A stretch of 28,272 bases of DNA from an uncultured Proteiniphilum sp. (GCF_937873925.1 NZ_CALNAT010000101.1:1-28272), one strand, 5' to 3'; numbered from the stretch's first letter, positions 8,397-16,200 are shown. A program made the numbers and translations. Notes: generated by a model not told the origin, from the sequence alone.

Positions 8397-9728
8397 TTAA
8401 TGACTGTGGCTGTGTCCTTCCGGCATCACGGACGAAATAGCAGCCAGTTTTACCTGATAAACGCCTTGGGTGACTACCCTGTCACCCTCTTTCAATCCTG
8501 AAAAAATTTGTATCCTCTCGCCGTCGCTTTGTCCCAGATTTACTTCCTGTTTTTTATAACCTTCTTCATCCAGTTGCAAATAGACAAAATAAAGGCCTTG
8601 CTCTTCGGTTACGGATGACACGGGAACCGAAATCACATCATCTTGAGGATGAGCCAACAAAAAGACTTCTGTAAAAGAGCCCGGAAGAATATCCCCGATA
8701 TTGTCAAATTCAAAGGTTACCGGAATATAAAACGACTGTTGTCCCGATGCTTTCCCGAATGATAATAAGCGGCCGTTCAAATCGGAAAGTTTGTAAACCA
8801 TATTATCATAAGCCGGCTTGAAATGGGCGCTGATTATATTTTTAACGGTTTTGTAATGGTTTTCCGATACTTCTGCCCGCAATTGTAAACGCTTGTTTTG
8901 AGAAACAGTCGCGATTGGTTGCCCAACCGATACATATTCTCCCTGTGCCACCCATGTGTTTTTTATATATCCGCTGATCGGAGAGGTGACCCTCACTCCG
9001 TTTGCTGTCATATTCGATGCCTGGGCATTATAGGCCGTTTTAGCAGTTTCGTAGCGTAGACGAGCCTGTTCAAATTCTTTGGTGGAAATAATCTGGTCTT
9101 TGACCAGGAGTTCCGCCCGTTGGAATTCTTTTTGAGCTGTTTCAAATTCTATTTTAGCCTTAGCTGCCGGATCTCCTTCCAGTAGCTCTTTTGCAGATAT
9201 GGTTACAACAGATTGGCCCACTCCGACAGGACTACCGTCGGTGATGGATGGGTTGGTAAATGATATAATCCCGTTGGATGTTGCCGCAATAACCACTTCA
9301 TCACCTTGTGCCGCCTGAATTTGTCCGCTGGTTTTAATCACATAACTGAAAGTGCCGGGTGTAACTTTTTCAACTTGTAGGCCAACGGCTTCGGCCTGTT
9401 GCCGAGTAAAGTGGATTTCATCAACAAATTCACCGTCATTTCCCGAAGTTTCCCCACCGTGATTATGTCCGTCACCGGCTGAATGCTCATGGTCATGTTC
9501 GTGGTCATGATCATGCCCCTTCCTGTCCAAGTGTTCATGTGCATGTTCTGCTCCTGACTTCTGATTTTTATTTCCGGAATTGCACCCGGAAAATAGTATG
9601 GCTATTACAATGAATAAACCCAAAATATATGATTTTATCTCATTATAATTGTTAATATTCAAAGGTATTCGAGGGAACTCGCTTATAATATTTATCCTGT
9701 GTGTTAGTACTTCGCATGCTCGTTTCAT
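8397..9728 (-). CDS. czcB: Membrane-fusion lipoprotein, CzcB/CusB-like, with His-rich N- and C-termini
   Basis: This 443-residue periplasmic adaptor links the RND pump to its outer-membrane channel. A lipobox LFSGC at residues 45-49 predicts a lipoprotein. It is followed by a His/Asp-rich stretch (about residues 61-93, with HDHDHEHDHEH) and a second short one at the very C-terminus (HSHSH), both able to bind metal. The barrel-sandwich/lipoyl and hairpin region (about 130-260) is followed by beta-barrel and membrane-proximal domains ending in LKEGDRVVTQGVYQVKLAAI. The upstream ATG puts 45 residues before the lipobox, unusually long; a TTG at 9662 (MNINNYNEIKSYILG...) would give a normal signal peptide and is a credible alternative start. 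It is the first gene of the pump operon proper. Confidence 0.9.
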   Translation of the reverse strand: MKRACEVLTHRINIISEFPRIPLNINNYNEIKSYILGLFIVIAILFSGCNSGNKNQKSGAEHAHEHLDRKGHDHDHEHDHEHSAGDGHNHGGETSGNDGEFVDEIHFTRQQAEAVGLQVEKVTPGTFSYVIKTSGQIQAAQGDEVVIAATSNGIISFTNPSITDGSPVGVGQSVVTISAKELLEGDPAAKAKIEFETAQKEFQRAELLVKDQIISTKEFEQARLRYETAKTAYNAQASNMTANGVRVTSPISGYIKNTWVAQGEYVSVGQPIATVSQNKRLQLRAEVSENHYKTVKNIISAHFKPAYDNMVYKLSDLNGRLLSFGKASGQQSFYIPVTFEFDNIGDILPGSFTEVFLLAHPQDDVISVPVSSVTEEQGLYFVYLQLDEEGYKKQEVNLGQSDGERIQIFSGLKEGDRVVTQGVYQVKLAAISSVMPEGHSHSH

Positions 9729-9780
9729 TTTTGATAATGTTTATTGCTGCTTTATGGTGAATGGAAAATTTTATACAGAA

Positions 9781-9939
9781 GATAGGACAATAATAAGATT
9801 AACCTACTATGGAAACATAGCTGCCCAAAACTAAGGGTTTTGTCAGTTAAAAAACAGATAATATCTAACTATGCGTTTTAACAACAAATATTTGGTGCAT
9901 AGCTATCTGTCCTATACTGAAGAATGGCGTAGGTTAATC
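9781..9939. repeat. Repeat-rich control region upstream of the czc operon
   Basis: The gap between czcB and the His-rich gene is dense in repeats. GATTAACCTAC (9797-9807) is repeated inverted, exactly, at 9929-9939. ATAGGACA (9782-9789) is inverted at 9908-9915. CATAGCT occurs directly at 9816-9822 and 9898-9904. Local palindromes are AGATA-A-TATCT (9856-9866) and ATAGCTAT (9899-9906). The two inverted pairs interleave rather than nest, so this is not a simple hairpin. Regulator-binding sites are the likeliest explanation. The right-hand arm overlaps the stop region of the His-rich gene. Confidence 0.5.
9826..9833 (-). promoter_or_regulatory. Possible -7 box for the czcBAC operon
   Basis: The minus strand reads TAGTTTTG, a match to the Bacteroidota -7 consensus TAnnTTTG, about 100 bases upstream of the first czcB start candidate. 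A clear -33 TTG is not found at the expected distance, so this is tentative. Confidence 0.35.
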
Positions 9940-10378
9940 AGGAAAGTGTAAAAGGCGGGGCACGCAAGCCATGAAACTGACTTACTTCGGCGGATGTGTA
10001 AAAGAGTATGTATTCCCCGTATTTTGGTTTTGTATAGGTATTATAAGCGGGGTATATTAAGAAGTCCGAGACAAGATAAAATAGGGGAAAAAGATGGATG
10101 TGACCCGGATTATCACAATTGTCACATGATGGCGCTTTGATTTTTACCTTACTTTCAGGATTGATATAATAATTTGCTTCTGCAATGCAGGTTGTTTCGT
10201 GATGGCAGGTATGGGTATTTTGACTGGTATGCTTGTCGTCCGTGGAATTGTTATTTTCACAATGTGCCATAAAAAAACACATTGCTCCGTTACCATGGTG
10301 ATGATGCGGTATAGTCCCCGATACCAACACGATAAGTACGGATAATACAATGAATGATATGGCAACCTTCTTCTTCAA
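9938..10378 (-). CDS. Secreted His/Cys-rich small protein, DUF6769-like
   Basis: This 146-residue protein has a signal peptide (MKKKVAISFIVLSVLIVLVSG) followed at once by HHHH and a run of potential metal ligands: CFFMAHCENNN, a HTCHHETTC cluster, and CDNCDNPGHIH. A hydrophobic segment (LFPLFYLVSDFLI) follows. The arrangement resembles the Bacteroidota family DUF6769, which is often found beside metal efflux genes; I am moderately sure of the family. The gene is upstream of, and in the same direction as, the czc operon, separated by the repeat-rich region. A periplasmic metal-binding accessory or sensor-like role for the pump is inferred from ligand richness and context. Confidence 0.7.
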   Translation of the reverse strand: MKKKVAISFIVLSVLIVLVSGTIPHHHHGNGAMCFFMAHCENNNSTDDKHTSQNTHTCHHETTCIAEANYYINPESKVKIKAPSCDNCDNPGHIHLFPLFYLVSDFLIYPAYNTYTKPKYGEYILFYTSAEVSQFHGLRAPPFTLS

Positions 10379-10555
10379 TACAATCTATTTTGCGGTAAAA
10401 GTACTGGTTTATTTTCTTTTTTCCAAGCAAGTAATTAGATTTTAAATAGATTGGGGTCCATAATCCTTCCTGATGTCGAAAAATTGGTAAAAACGGCTGA
10501 CAAACTGTTGTATGACCTGTTATGGAACGCGAGGTACGCTTTGGGAGGGTTCAGC
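10379..10555. other. Intergenic region with no clear gene
   Basis: AT-rich upstream DNA of the His-rich gene. TACTTTTA on the minus strand (around 10395-10402) resembles a -7 box with one mismatch. A 43-codon open frame on the plus strand (ending at 10564) has no start codon and is not counted as a gene. Confidence 0.35.
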
Positions 10556-11581
10556 TTATTCCTTTAACATCGGAGCCAGTTCCGTTCCTATCAGTTCAAT
10601 AGAGTGTAATAACTGTTCGTGCGATAGCCCGGCGTTATCCATTTGAAAGGTGACCCTTACGATTCCTCCCAGCGCTTTGCTATGCCTTTCTATCTTTTCG
10701 GCTACTTCATCGGGAGATCCAAGCAGAAAAGATCCTTTTGGCCCGGTATTGACGAGATAACTCTCCCATGTGCTGGGCGGCCATCCTCTTTCCCTTCCGA
10801 ATATATTTCTGAATTTGAAATTCCCCGGAGCATAATCGTTAAGGGCTTTTTCATGAGTTTCCGCCAAATAGCCCGGAGAGTGCAAGCTTACTTTTAACCG
10901 GTCTTGTGAAAAACCCGCTTTATCTCCTGCTTCACGATACAGATCCACTAAAGGTCGAAACCGGTGCGTATGACCCCCAATCACTGCCACCACCACTGGT
11001 AAACCTAACCGTCCTGCCCGGATGAATGATTCGGGCGTGCCGCCTACGCCGATCCATATGGGTAAAGGATCTTGCGAAGGACGTGGAAGTACCGGCAGGT
11101 TGTGTAACGGTGCACGAAACTTTCCGGACCAGGTTACAAATTTATTCTCCCTGATTTTCAGGAGTAATCCGATTTTTTCTTCAAACAGTTCATCATAATC
11201 ACGAAGATCATATCCGAATAGCGGAAATGCTTCTACGGAGGATCCGCGACCAACCACAATTTCTACCCGTCCTTTTGATATCAAGTCTAAAGTGGCAAAG
11301 TTCTGGAATACCCTGACCGGGTCTGCCGCACTTAAAACAGTTACCGCACTGGTCAATCGTATTCTTTCGGTTACAACAGCGGCTGCCGCCAGAATATGTG
11401 TCGGCGCAGAGTCTAAAAAACCTTCCCTATGATGTTCGCCGATACCAAACACATCAATTCCCGACCGGTCGGCAAACTTTATTCGCTCCAAAAGCTGATG
11501 CATAGCTTCTTCATTGCTCAACTCGTTCTTCTTTATAATTTCTAATGTTTCGGATACGAAACTGTCGATACCTATTTCCAT
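10556..11581 (-). CDS. LLM-class (luciferase-like) flavin-dependent oxidoreductase
   Basis: The protein follows the bacterial luciferase/F420-FMN monooxygenase TIM-barrel family, using reduced flavin to oxidise an unidentified organic substrate. Typical features are: an opening FGIGEHH motif, then LAAAAVVTERIRLTSAVTVL, the phosphate/flavin-region VVGRGSSVEAFPLFGY, and IWIGVGGTPESFIRAGRLGL. I place the start at ATG 11581 (MEIGIDSFVSE), because the longer frame from 11620 overlaps the upstream gene and adds 13 unlikely residues. From that start the product is 341 residues, which is normal. It follows the FrnE-like gene by about 11 bases and is the last gene of the HxlR-linked unit. Substrate unknown; cytoplasmic. 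Confidence 0.88.
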   Translation of the reverse strand: MEIGIDSFVSETLEIIKKNELSNEEAMHQLLERIKFADRSGIDVFGIGEHHREGFLDSAPTHILAAAAVVTERIRLTSAVTVLSAADPVRVFQNFATLDLISKGRVEIVVGRGSSVEAFPLFGYDLRDYDELFEEKIGLLLKIRENKFVTWSGKFRAPLHNLPVLPRPSQDPLPIWIGVGGTPESFIRAGRLGLPVVVAVIGGHTHRFRPLVDLYREAGDKAGFSQDRLKVSLHSPGYLAETHEKALNDYAPGNFKFRNIFGRERGWPPSTWESYLVNTGPKGSFLLGSPDEVAEKIERHSKALGGIVRVTFQMDNAGLSHEQLLHSIELIGTELAPMLKE

Positions 11582-11592
11582 CTGATTGTAGA

Positions 11593-12300
11593 TCAATTGC
11601 ATTGGCCATCCGTTGAACAAGCCTGACCGTCAATAACATTCAGTTTTGTTTCGGGATTATTTTTTCTCCACTCTGCAAATGAGCCTTCCAGGACCTGTAA
11701 AAAAGTAGCCGGCTCCTGTGCTCCGGATACCGCTTGCTTTCTATCGAATACGAAGAATGGAACACCATTTACTCCCAGTTGTTGGGCTTCATCAATGTCT
11801 TTTCGTACGGCATCGGCATAGCTGCCGTTTTCCAGAGCTGTTTTCAAAGCTTCCGTATCCAAACCGATCTCTTTTCCTAATTCTATAAGTACGGCATAAT
11901 CACCAATATCCCTTGAATCAGTGAAATAGGCTTTGAATAAAGCTTCCTCGGCTTCACCCTGTTTGCCTTGTGTTTTCGCAAAATGTGTAAAGCGATGGGC
12001 ATTGAATGTATTGGCCGGAATGGATTTTTCCAGGTTGTACACCAGCCCGATCTTTTTGGCAATCTGCGTTACCCGGGCATTCATTGCCTCTGCCTGACCA
12101 CGGCTCATTCCTTTGGTCTCCACCAGAATATCGTCCAGGCTTTTCCCCGGGATTGGGTTCAGATCCGGCATCAACTGGAAGCTTTTCCATTCTACTTCTA
12201 TATGTTCCTTGTCGGCAAATTGTGCCAAAGCCGTTTCAAACTTTCTTTTTCCGATATAACAAAACGGACATATTACATCACTCCAGATTTCTATTTTCAT
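11593..12300 (-). CDS. DsbA-family oxidoreductase, FrnE-like
   Basis: From the likely ATG at 12300 (MKIEIWSDVICPFCYIGKRK) the product is 235 residues with a thioredoxin-fold CPFC active site (C11, C14) and the inserted helical domain of the FrnE/2-hydroxychromene-isomerase group. Family marks include SFQLMPDLNP, NTFNAHRF, and the cis-Pro region GVNGVPFFVFD. It lacks a signal peptide, so it acts in the cytoplasm as a thiol-disulphide oxidoreductase or isomerase; related proteins are linked to oxidative and cadmium stress. The C-terminus (QACSTDGQCN) carries two further Cys. A TTG start at 12345 would add 15 residues of low plausibility. Confidence 0.88.
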   Translation of the reverse strand: MKIEIWSDVICPFCYIGKRKFETALAQFADKEHIEVEWKSFQLMPDLNPIPGKSLDDILVETKGMSRGQAEAMNARVTQIAKKIGLVYNLEKSIPANTFNAHRFTHFAKTQGKQGEAEEALFKAYFTDSRDIGDYAVLIELGKEIGLDTEALKTALENGSYADAVRKDIDEAQQLGVNGVPFFVFDRKQAVSGAQEPATFLQVLEGSFAEWRKNNPETKLNVIDGQACSTDGQCN

Positions 12301-12345
12301 TTTATTTTCTGTTTTTGGGTTATTCACCCGTTTGATTTCCTGCAA

Positions 12346-12441
12346 TTATTCTACATTATTTGCATTGCTTTGCCCGGGGCTTTGTCCGCAGGATAAAAAA
12401 CAACATCCGAGGCTTGCAATGATGATGGATATTCGCTTCAT
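12346..12441 (-). CDS. Tiny predicted lipoprotein (31 residues)
   Basis: The short frame starting at ATG 12441 encodes a basic start and hydrophobic stretch MKRISIIIASLGCCFLSCG with a lipobox-like LSC, then a short polar tail (QSPGQSNANNVE) ending at TAA. It sits between the broken reductase and the FrnE-like gene, in the same direction. It could be a real small lipoprotein or the surviving leader of a larger lost lipoprotein; nothing in it points to a function. Confidence 0.4.
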   Translation of the reverse strand: MKRISIIIASLGCCFLSCGQSPGQSNANNVE

Positions 12442-12465
12442 AGATTCATTGAAAGATAAGGGAAT

Positions 12466-13129
12466 TTAAATTCTGAATTTGAGTTCCGTTACAGTCGGAA
12501 TACTTTCTGTAAAAGCAGCTCCGTTCAAATCGCCAAATACTTCCATTCTGATGGACTGATCAATGCCTCCTAACCGAACCGGGTCAAAACCCGAATCCAG
12601 AATCAATTCTTCTATAATATGATCAATGCTTCTGTCGTCATTGGCATAAAGCAGGGCCCCTCTTTCCGGTGTTTTGAACGCTTCCGCAGAGAGAGAGGCA
12701 GAACTCAGGGAACAAAACTTTTGCTATTTTAGTTCCTTCGGGCATGAATGTTTTGTGTACTTCTCCGGAGGATTCATTTTCCGCGATCAATTTTTTGAAA
12801 GTCCCCGTTCCATTTATCATTATCGGGTTAGAAGGGTCAATGATGATTTTCCCATTCAATTTACCGGCATGTTCTTTTAGGAACTCTCTAATGCCTTCAA
12901 ACCAGATGGATAGGATCAGGATGTCGGAATCCCGGATTGTTGTCGGTAAATCGCCTGCTTTTCCTGTTTCACCCCATTGTCCGGATAATTCGTTTAAAAG
13001 TTCGGTATTTATATCTGTTGCATTAAATGACCTGCCGGATTTTATGAAATTACCGGCCAATGCCTGCCCGATACGTCCAATGCCGATGATGCCTGCTTTT
13101 GGTTTTGACGGTTTGCTTTGGTTGTTCAT
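12466..13129 (-). pseudogene. NADP-binding F420-dependent-reductase-like protein, frameshifted
   Basis: The N-terminal part is an intact Rossmann fold: GIIGIGRIGQALAGNFIKSG, then LILSIWFEGIREFL and KIIIDPSNPI. It belongs to the NADPH-dependent F420 reductase-like/NADP oxidoreductase family (PF03807 type). The reading frame is lost near 12711-12723, at a run TTTT on the coding strand. After that point the original frame gives unrelated residues and stops at 12638. The conserved C-terminus continues in another frame (AEAFKTPERGALLYANDDRS through ESIPTVTELKFRI) to TAA at 12466-12468. Removing one base would restore a 220-residue protein. It is the first gene of the unit divergent from the HxlR regulator. 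The lesion could be real or a homopolymer sequencing error. Confidence 0.8.
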
Positions 13130-13171
13130 TTTATTTTCGATGAATTAATTTTTTGAGAATACAAAAATAAG

Positions 13172-13179
13172 TATCTTTG
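13172..13179 (+). promoter_or_regulatory. -7 promoter box of the HxlR-type regulator gene
   Basis: TATCTTTG matches TAnnTTTG exactly on the plus strand, about 54 bases before the ATG. A TTTTTTG upstream (13149-13155) may serve as the -33 element, with slightly short spacing. It abuts the left arm of the inverted repeat at 13179-13189. Confidence 0.6.
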
Positions 13180-13231
13180 CTATACTTTTACAACTTACAT
13201 ACTAAAATATATCGATATACAAAAGTATAGC
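13179..13231. promoter_or_regulatory. Perfect 11-bp inverted repeat: probable operator between divergent genes
   Basis: GCTATACTTTT (13179-13189) is repeated exactly inverted as AAAAGTATAGC (13221-13231). The arm centres lie 42 bp apart, about four helical turns. The left arm touches the plus-strand -7 box; the right arm overlaps the minus-strand -7 box and ends just before the regulator ATG. It is a very likely binding site for the HxlR-type protein, letting it control itself and the redox genes. Confidence 0.65.
13220..13227 (-). promoter_or_regulatory. -7 promoter box for the minus-strand redox unit
   Basis: The minus strand reads TACTTTTG, a full match to TAnnTTTG, about 90 bases upstream of the reductase start. 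It lies inside the right arm of the inverted repeat. Confidence 0.5.
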
Positions 13232-13232
13232 A

Positions 13233-13625
13233 ATGGGAGAAATCGATGTTTTATACGAGGATCTGGAACTTGAGCAGATAAAAAGATGTTCGGCTACATT
13301 TATTCTGGCAGTGAATGATACGATAAACGTAATCAGCGGAAAATGGAAATTACCGATAATCAGCGCGCTGCTATTCGGTAAAAAACGGTTTAAGGATATA
13401 GAACGTGAAATTCCGAAAATCACACCGCGCATGCTTTCGAAGGAATTAAGAGATCTGGAGGTGAATGGCATTGTTACAAGAACTGTATTTGATACGGTGC
13501 CCGTGTCCGTGAGGTATGAGTTGACCGAATCCGGTAAATCTTTCCAAAAGGTATTAGATGTAATGCTGGAGTGGGGACTGGAGCACAGGAAGAATGTGAT
13601 AGGGGAAAAGATTAAGGAACAGTAA
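13233..13625 (+). CDS. HxlR-family winged-helix transcriptional regulator
   Basis: This 130-residue protein carries the HxlR/MarR-like winged helix. Residues 30-110 read INVISGKWKLPIISALLFGK, then RFKDIEREIPKITPRMLSKE and LRDLEVNGIVTRTVFDTVPV, then YELTESGKSF, all diagnostic of the family. One Cys (C20) is present; in several relatives an N-terminal Cys senses electrophiles or quinones, so redox or aldehyde sensing is possible but inferred. It is divergent from the reductase, FrnE-like and flavin-oxidoreductase genes. Its ATG follows directly after the right arm of the inverted repeat, consistent with autoregulation. The gene converges with copA downstream. Confidence 0.93.
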   Translation: MGEIDVLYEDLELEQIKRCSATFILAVNDTINVISGKWKLPIISALLFGKKRFKDIEREIPKITPRMLSKELRDLEVNGIVTRTVFDTVPVSVRYELTESGKSFQKVLDVMLEWGLEHRKNVIGEKIKEQ

Positions 13626-13671
13626 AGAAACTTTCACAATTCATATTTGTCTTGAATTGAAATTCTTTACT
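13621..13671. terminator. Possible bidirectional terminator between the HxlR gene and copA
   Basis: An inner stem CAATTCA (13637-13643)/TGAATTG (13653-13659) sits within an outer stem AGTAAAGAA (13621-13629)/TTCTTTACT (13663-13671). The structure overlaps the regulator's stop codon and separates two convergent genes. It is AT-rich with no long U-tract, so strength is uncertain. Confidence 0.45.
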
Positions 13672-13703
13672 TTCCATTATTTTAAAAATTTATACTGTTG
13701 AAC

Positions 13704-16118
13704 TTATTTTTTCCATTTCAAACGTAAACTATTACTTACCACGCTTACACTGCTCAATGCCATGGCTGCCCCTGCAATCATCGGGTTCAACAGGAAACCG
13801 TTGATTGGATAAAGAATACCTGCCGCAATAGGAATACCGATCGTATTATAGATAAATGCCCAAAACAGATTTTGCTTGATGGTGGCTACGGTCTGTTTGG
13901 ATAAACGGATCGCCTGTGGTATTTTGGTGAGATCTGATGAGATGATGGTCATTTTGGCTACGTCCATTGCAATATCGCTCCCTTTACCCATTGCGATACT
14001 CACATCTGCGGTTGCAAGGGCTGTACTGTCGTTGATGCCGTCGCCCACCATGGCTACTGTCTTGCCCTGCTGTTGCAGTTCTTTTATAAAATCGGCTTTG
14101 TGCTGCGGCAATACTTCTGCTTTGTAATGATGAATGCCTGTCTGCTGCGCAATGGCTTTTGCGGTGGCTTCATTGTCTCCGGTAAGCATGTAGAGGTCGA
14201 TGCCCATGTCCTGCATCTGCCGGATGGCTTCTACCGATGTCTCTTTGATCTTATCGGAAATGGCAATCACCGAAAGGGCCTGTTTGCTATTCGCAAACCA
14301 AATAACGGTTTTGGCCTGATTGCCCCATTGCCCAGCTTGTTCCAACAGTTCGTCCGCAATAGTGATATTGTTCTCCGTTAACAGTTTTCTGTTGCCAGTG
14401 AAATAGGTTTCGTTATTGTGATCAGCTTTTGCACCTTTACCGGTAATACTGTCGAACATCGATAGGGATATCGTAGGTACACCTTCCAGATGTTTTACCA
14501 CGGCCTCTGCCAATGGATGTTCTGATTGCTTTTCTATACTTAGTAAAATATCTTTGGTTGAATCATCATTATTCAGCCATTGGATGTCTGTGACCTGTGG
14601 CCTGCCCTCGGTAATAGTGCCGGTTTTATCCAATACGACGGCATTTACTTTCTTGGCCAATTCAAGGCTTTCCGCATCTTTAATCAAAATTCCGCTTTCA
14701 GCGCCTTTACCGACACCTACCATAATGGCCGTAGGCGTAGCCAATCCCAACGCGCAGGGACAGGCGATCACCAATACCGTGACGGCTGCCAGCAATCCCT
14801 GTACTACACCGTTATCGCCGCCCAAAATCACCCATAGGATAAATGAGAGGATGGCAATACCAATCACTACCGGCACAAAAATCCCCGCAATCTTATCTAC
14901 CAGTTTCTGTACGGGCGCTTTACTGCCTTGTGCATCTTGCACCATTTTGATGATTTGGGCAAGTATTGTTTCTTTGCCGACTTTCACCGCTTTGAATTGG
15001 AAACTTCCTTTTTGGTTGATCGTACCTGCAAATACTTTTTCGTTTTCCTCCTTCAATACCGGGACAGGTTCACCGCTGAGCATACTTTCATCTACATAAG
15101 AATTGCCGGAGGTTACTATGCCATCCACCGCAATTTTTTCACCGGGTTTGACAAGGAGAATATCGCCTGCATTTACATTTTCAATGGCGACCTGCTCTTC
15201 CGTACCGTCGGATCGTACCACAACGACGGTTTTAGGTTGTAATCCCATTAGTTTTTTGATTGCTGAAGATGTATTGCCCTTGGCCTTTTCTTCCAATAGT
15301 CTCCCTAGCAGGATGAACGCGATAATAACTGCCGCAGCTTCAAAATATACATGTGCATGCAATCCTCTCTGATGCCAGAAATCGGAGAATAACATGTTGA
15401 AGACGCTGAACACATAGGCAATTCCCGTACTCAATGCGACCAGGGTATCCATATTGGCAGAGCGATGTTTGGCCTGCTTCCATGCGTTGATATAAAAGTC
15501 CTTACCCAGCCAAAATACTACGGGGGTGGCGAAGAGCCACATGATCTCGTTGGCATAGGGTATATCCATAAAGAACATACCGATGACTACAACGGGCAGG
15601 GCCAGTATGATCGCCCAAATGGTTTTGTTTTTGAGTTTTTTGAATTTTTGAGCGTGGATAATCTCCAAAGTTTCCTGCTGCGTGGTTTCATCTTCTATCA
15701 ACAGGTCATAACCGACAGATTGAACCGCTTTTTGCAGTTTTGAAGCATCGGTCATATTGGGTAGGTACTCAACGGTAAGATTTCCCGTGCCAAAATTGAC
15801 GGATGCATTGACTACTCCCGGTTCATGCTTTACAATGCTCTCGGCGCTGCTCGCGCAGGAAGCACAGGACATACCCAATACCGGAAAAGTGTGCTTTACG
15901 GTGGTCACGCCATAACCGAGGTCTTTGATGGCTCTCACCGCTTCCGCCACTATTTCATTGTTATCTACCGCAATGGCCGCCCTGCGATTGTTTAACTCTA
16001 CTTTGTGGGTTTTTACCCCTTTTACCTGTGACAATCCTTTATTCACAATCAGTGCGCAGTGTTCGCTCTCCACATTTTCCAGCGGAAGAAATATTGTTTG
16101 TGTATTGTTTGTTGCCAT
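13704..16118 (-). CDS. copA: Copper-exporting P1B-type ATPase (CopA)
   Basis: This 804-residue inner-membrane pump expels Cu(I) from the cytoplasm using ATP. Two HMA domains start it: the second carries the metal site GMSCASC (82-88); the first (SEHCAL, 18-23) has lost CxxC. Eight membrane helices are expected, with the channel motif CPC (453-455). The core shows a TGES-type actuator loop variant (LSGEPVPV), phosphorylation site DKTGT (497-501), SEHPLAEAV, TGDN and GDGINDS. The last helices contain YN (FIYNTIG) and the MxxSS motif (MALSSVSVVSNSLR), which define Cu(I) specificity. The gene faces the HxlR gene at its 3' end. Upstream lies a strong hairpin, and a metal-binding AraC regulator is encoded about 1.7 kb further upstream on the same strand. 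Confidence 0.95.
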   Translation of the reverse strand: MATNNTQTIFLPLENVESEHCALIVNKGLSQVKGVKTHKVELNNRRAAIAVDNNEIVAEAVRAIKDLGYGVTTVKHTFPVLGMSCASCASSAESIVKHEPGVVNASVNFGTGNLTVEYLPNMTDASKLQKAVQSVGYDLLIEDETTQQETLEIIHAQKFKKLKNKTIWAIILALPVVVIGMFFMDIPYANEIMWLFATPVVFWLGKDFYINAWKQAKHRSANMDTLVALSTGIAYVFSVFNMLFSDFWHQRGLHAHVYFEAAAVIIAFILLGRLLEEKAKGNTSSAIKKLMGLQPKTVVVVRSDGTEEQVAIENVNAGDILLVKPGEKIAVDGIVTSGNSYVDESMLSGEPVPVLKEENEKVFAGTINQKGSFQFKAVKVGKETILAQIIKMVQDAQGSKAPVQKLVDKIAGIFVPVVIGIAILSFILWVILGGDNGVVQGLLAAVTVLVIACPCALGLATPTAIMVGVGKGAESGILIKDAESLELAKKVNAVVLDKTGTITEGRPQVTDIQWLNNDDSTKDILLSIEKQSEHPLAEAVVKHLEGVPTISLSMFDSITGKGAKADHNNETYFTGNRKLLTENNITIADELLEQAGQWGNQAKTVIWFANSKQALSVIAISDKIKETSVEAIRQMQDMGIDLYMLTGDNEATAKAIAQQTGIHHYKAEVLPQHKADFIKELQQQGKTVAMVGDGINDSTALATADVSIAMGKGSDIAMDVAKMTIISSDLTKIPQAIRLSKQTVATIKQNLFWAFIYNTIGIPIAAGILYPINGFLLNPMIAGAAMALSSVSVVSNSLRLKWKK

Positions 16119-16137
16119 AATTTCATTTTTAAATTAG

Positions 16138-16200
16138 ACTATTTCTACGCTCAACATAGTCAAAACTTGTTTTGACTATGTGTTCGCTTATCGAAATAGT
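16138..16200. repeat. Nested perfect palindrome in the copA upstream region
   Basis: CATAGTCAAAAC (16155-16166) and GTTTTGACTATG (16169-16180) form a 12-bp perfect stem with a 2-base loop. An outer pair, ACTATTTC (16138-16145) and GAAATAGT (16193-16200), encloses it. It could be a terminator of the alkylation-repair gene, a copA 5' leader element, or an operator; no U-tract follows on either strand, which argues against a plain terminator. Confidence 0.6.

Noticed and set aside
9797..9939. Inverted 11-bp pair considered as a terminator hairpin
   Set aside because: The arms are 121 bases apart, interleave with another inverted pair and have no U-tract.
10436..10564. 43-codon plus-strand open frame ending LLWNARYALGGFSLFL
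   Set aside because: It has no start codon and overlaps the end of the oxidoreductase gene. It looks faintly protein-like, but too little supports a gene or remnant.
14073..15743. Plus-strand open frames opposite copA
   Set aside because: They lie fully inside a clear P-type ATPase gene with every motif intact and look like antisense artefacts.
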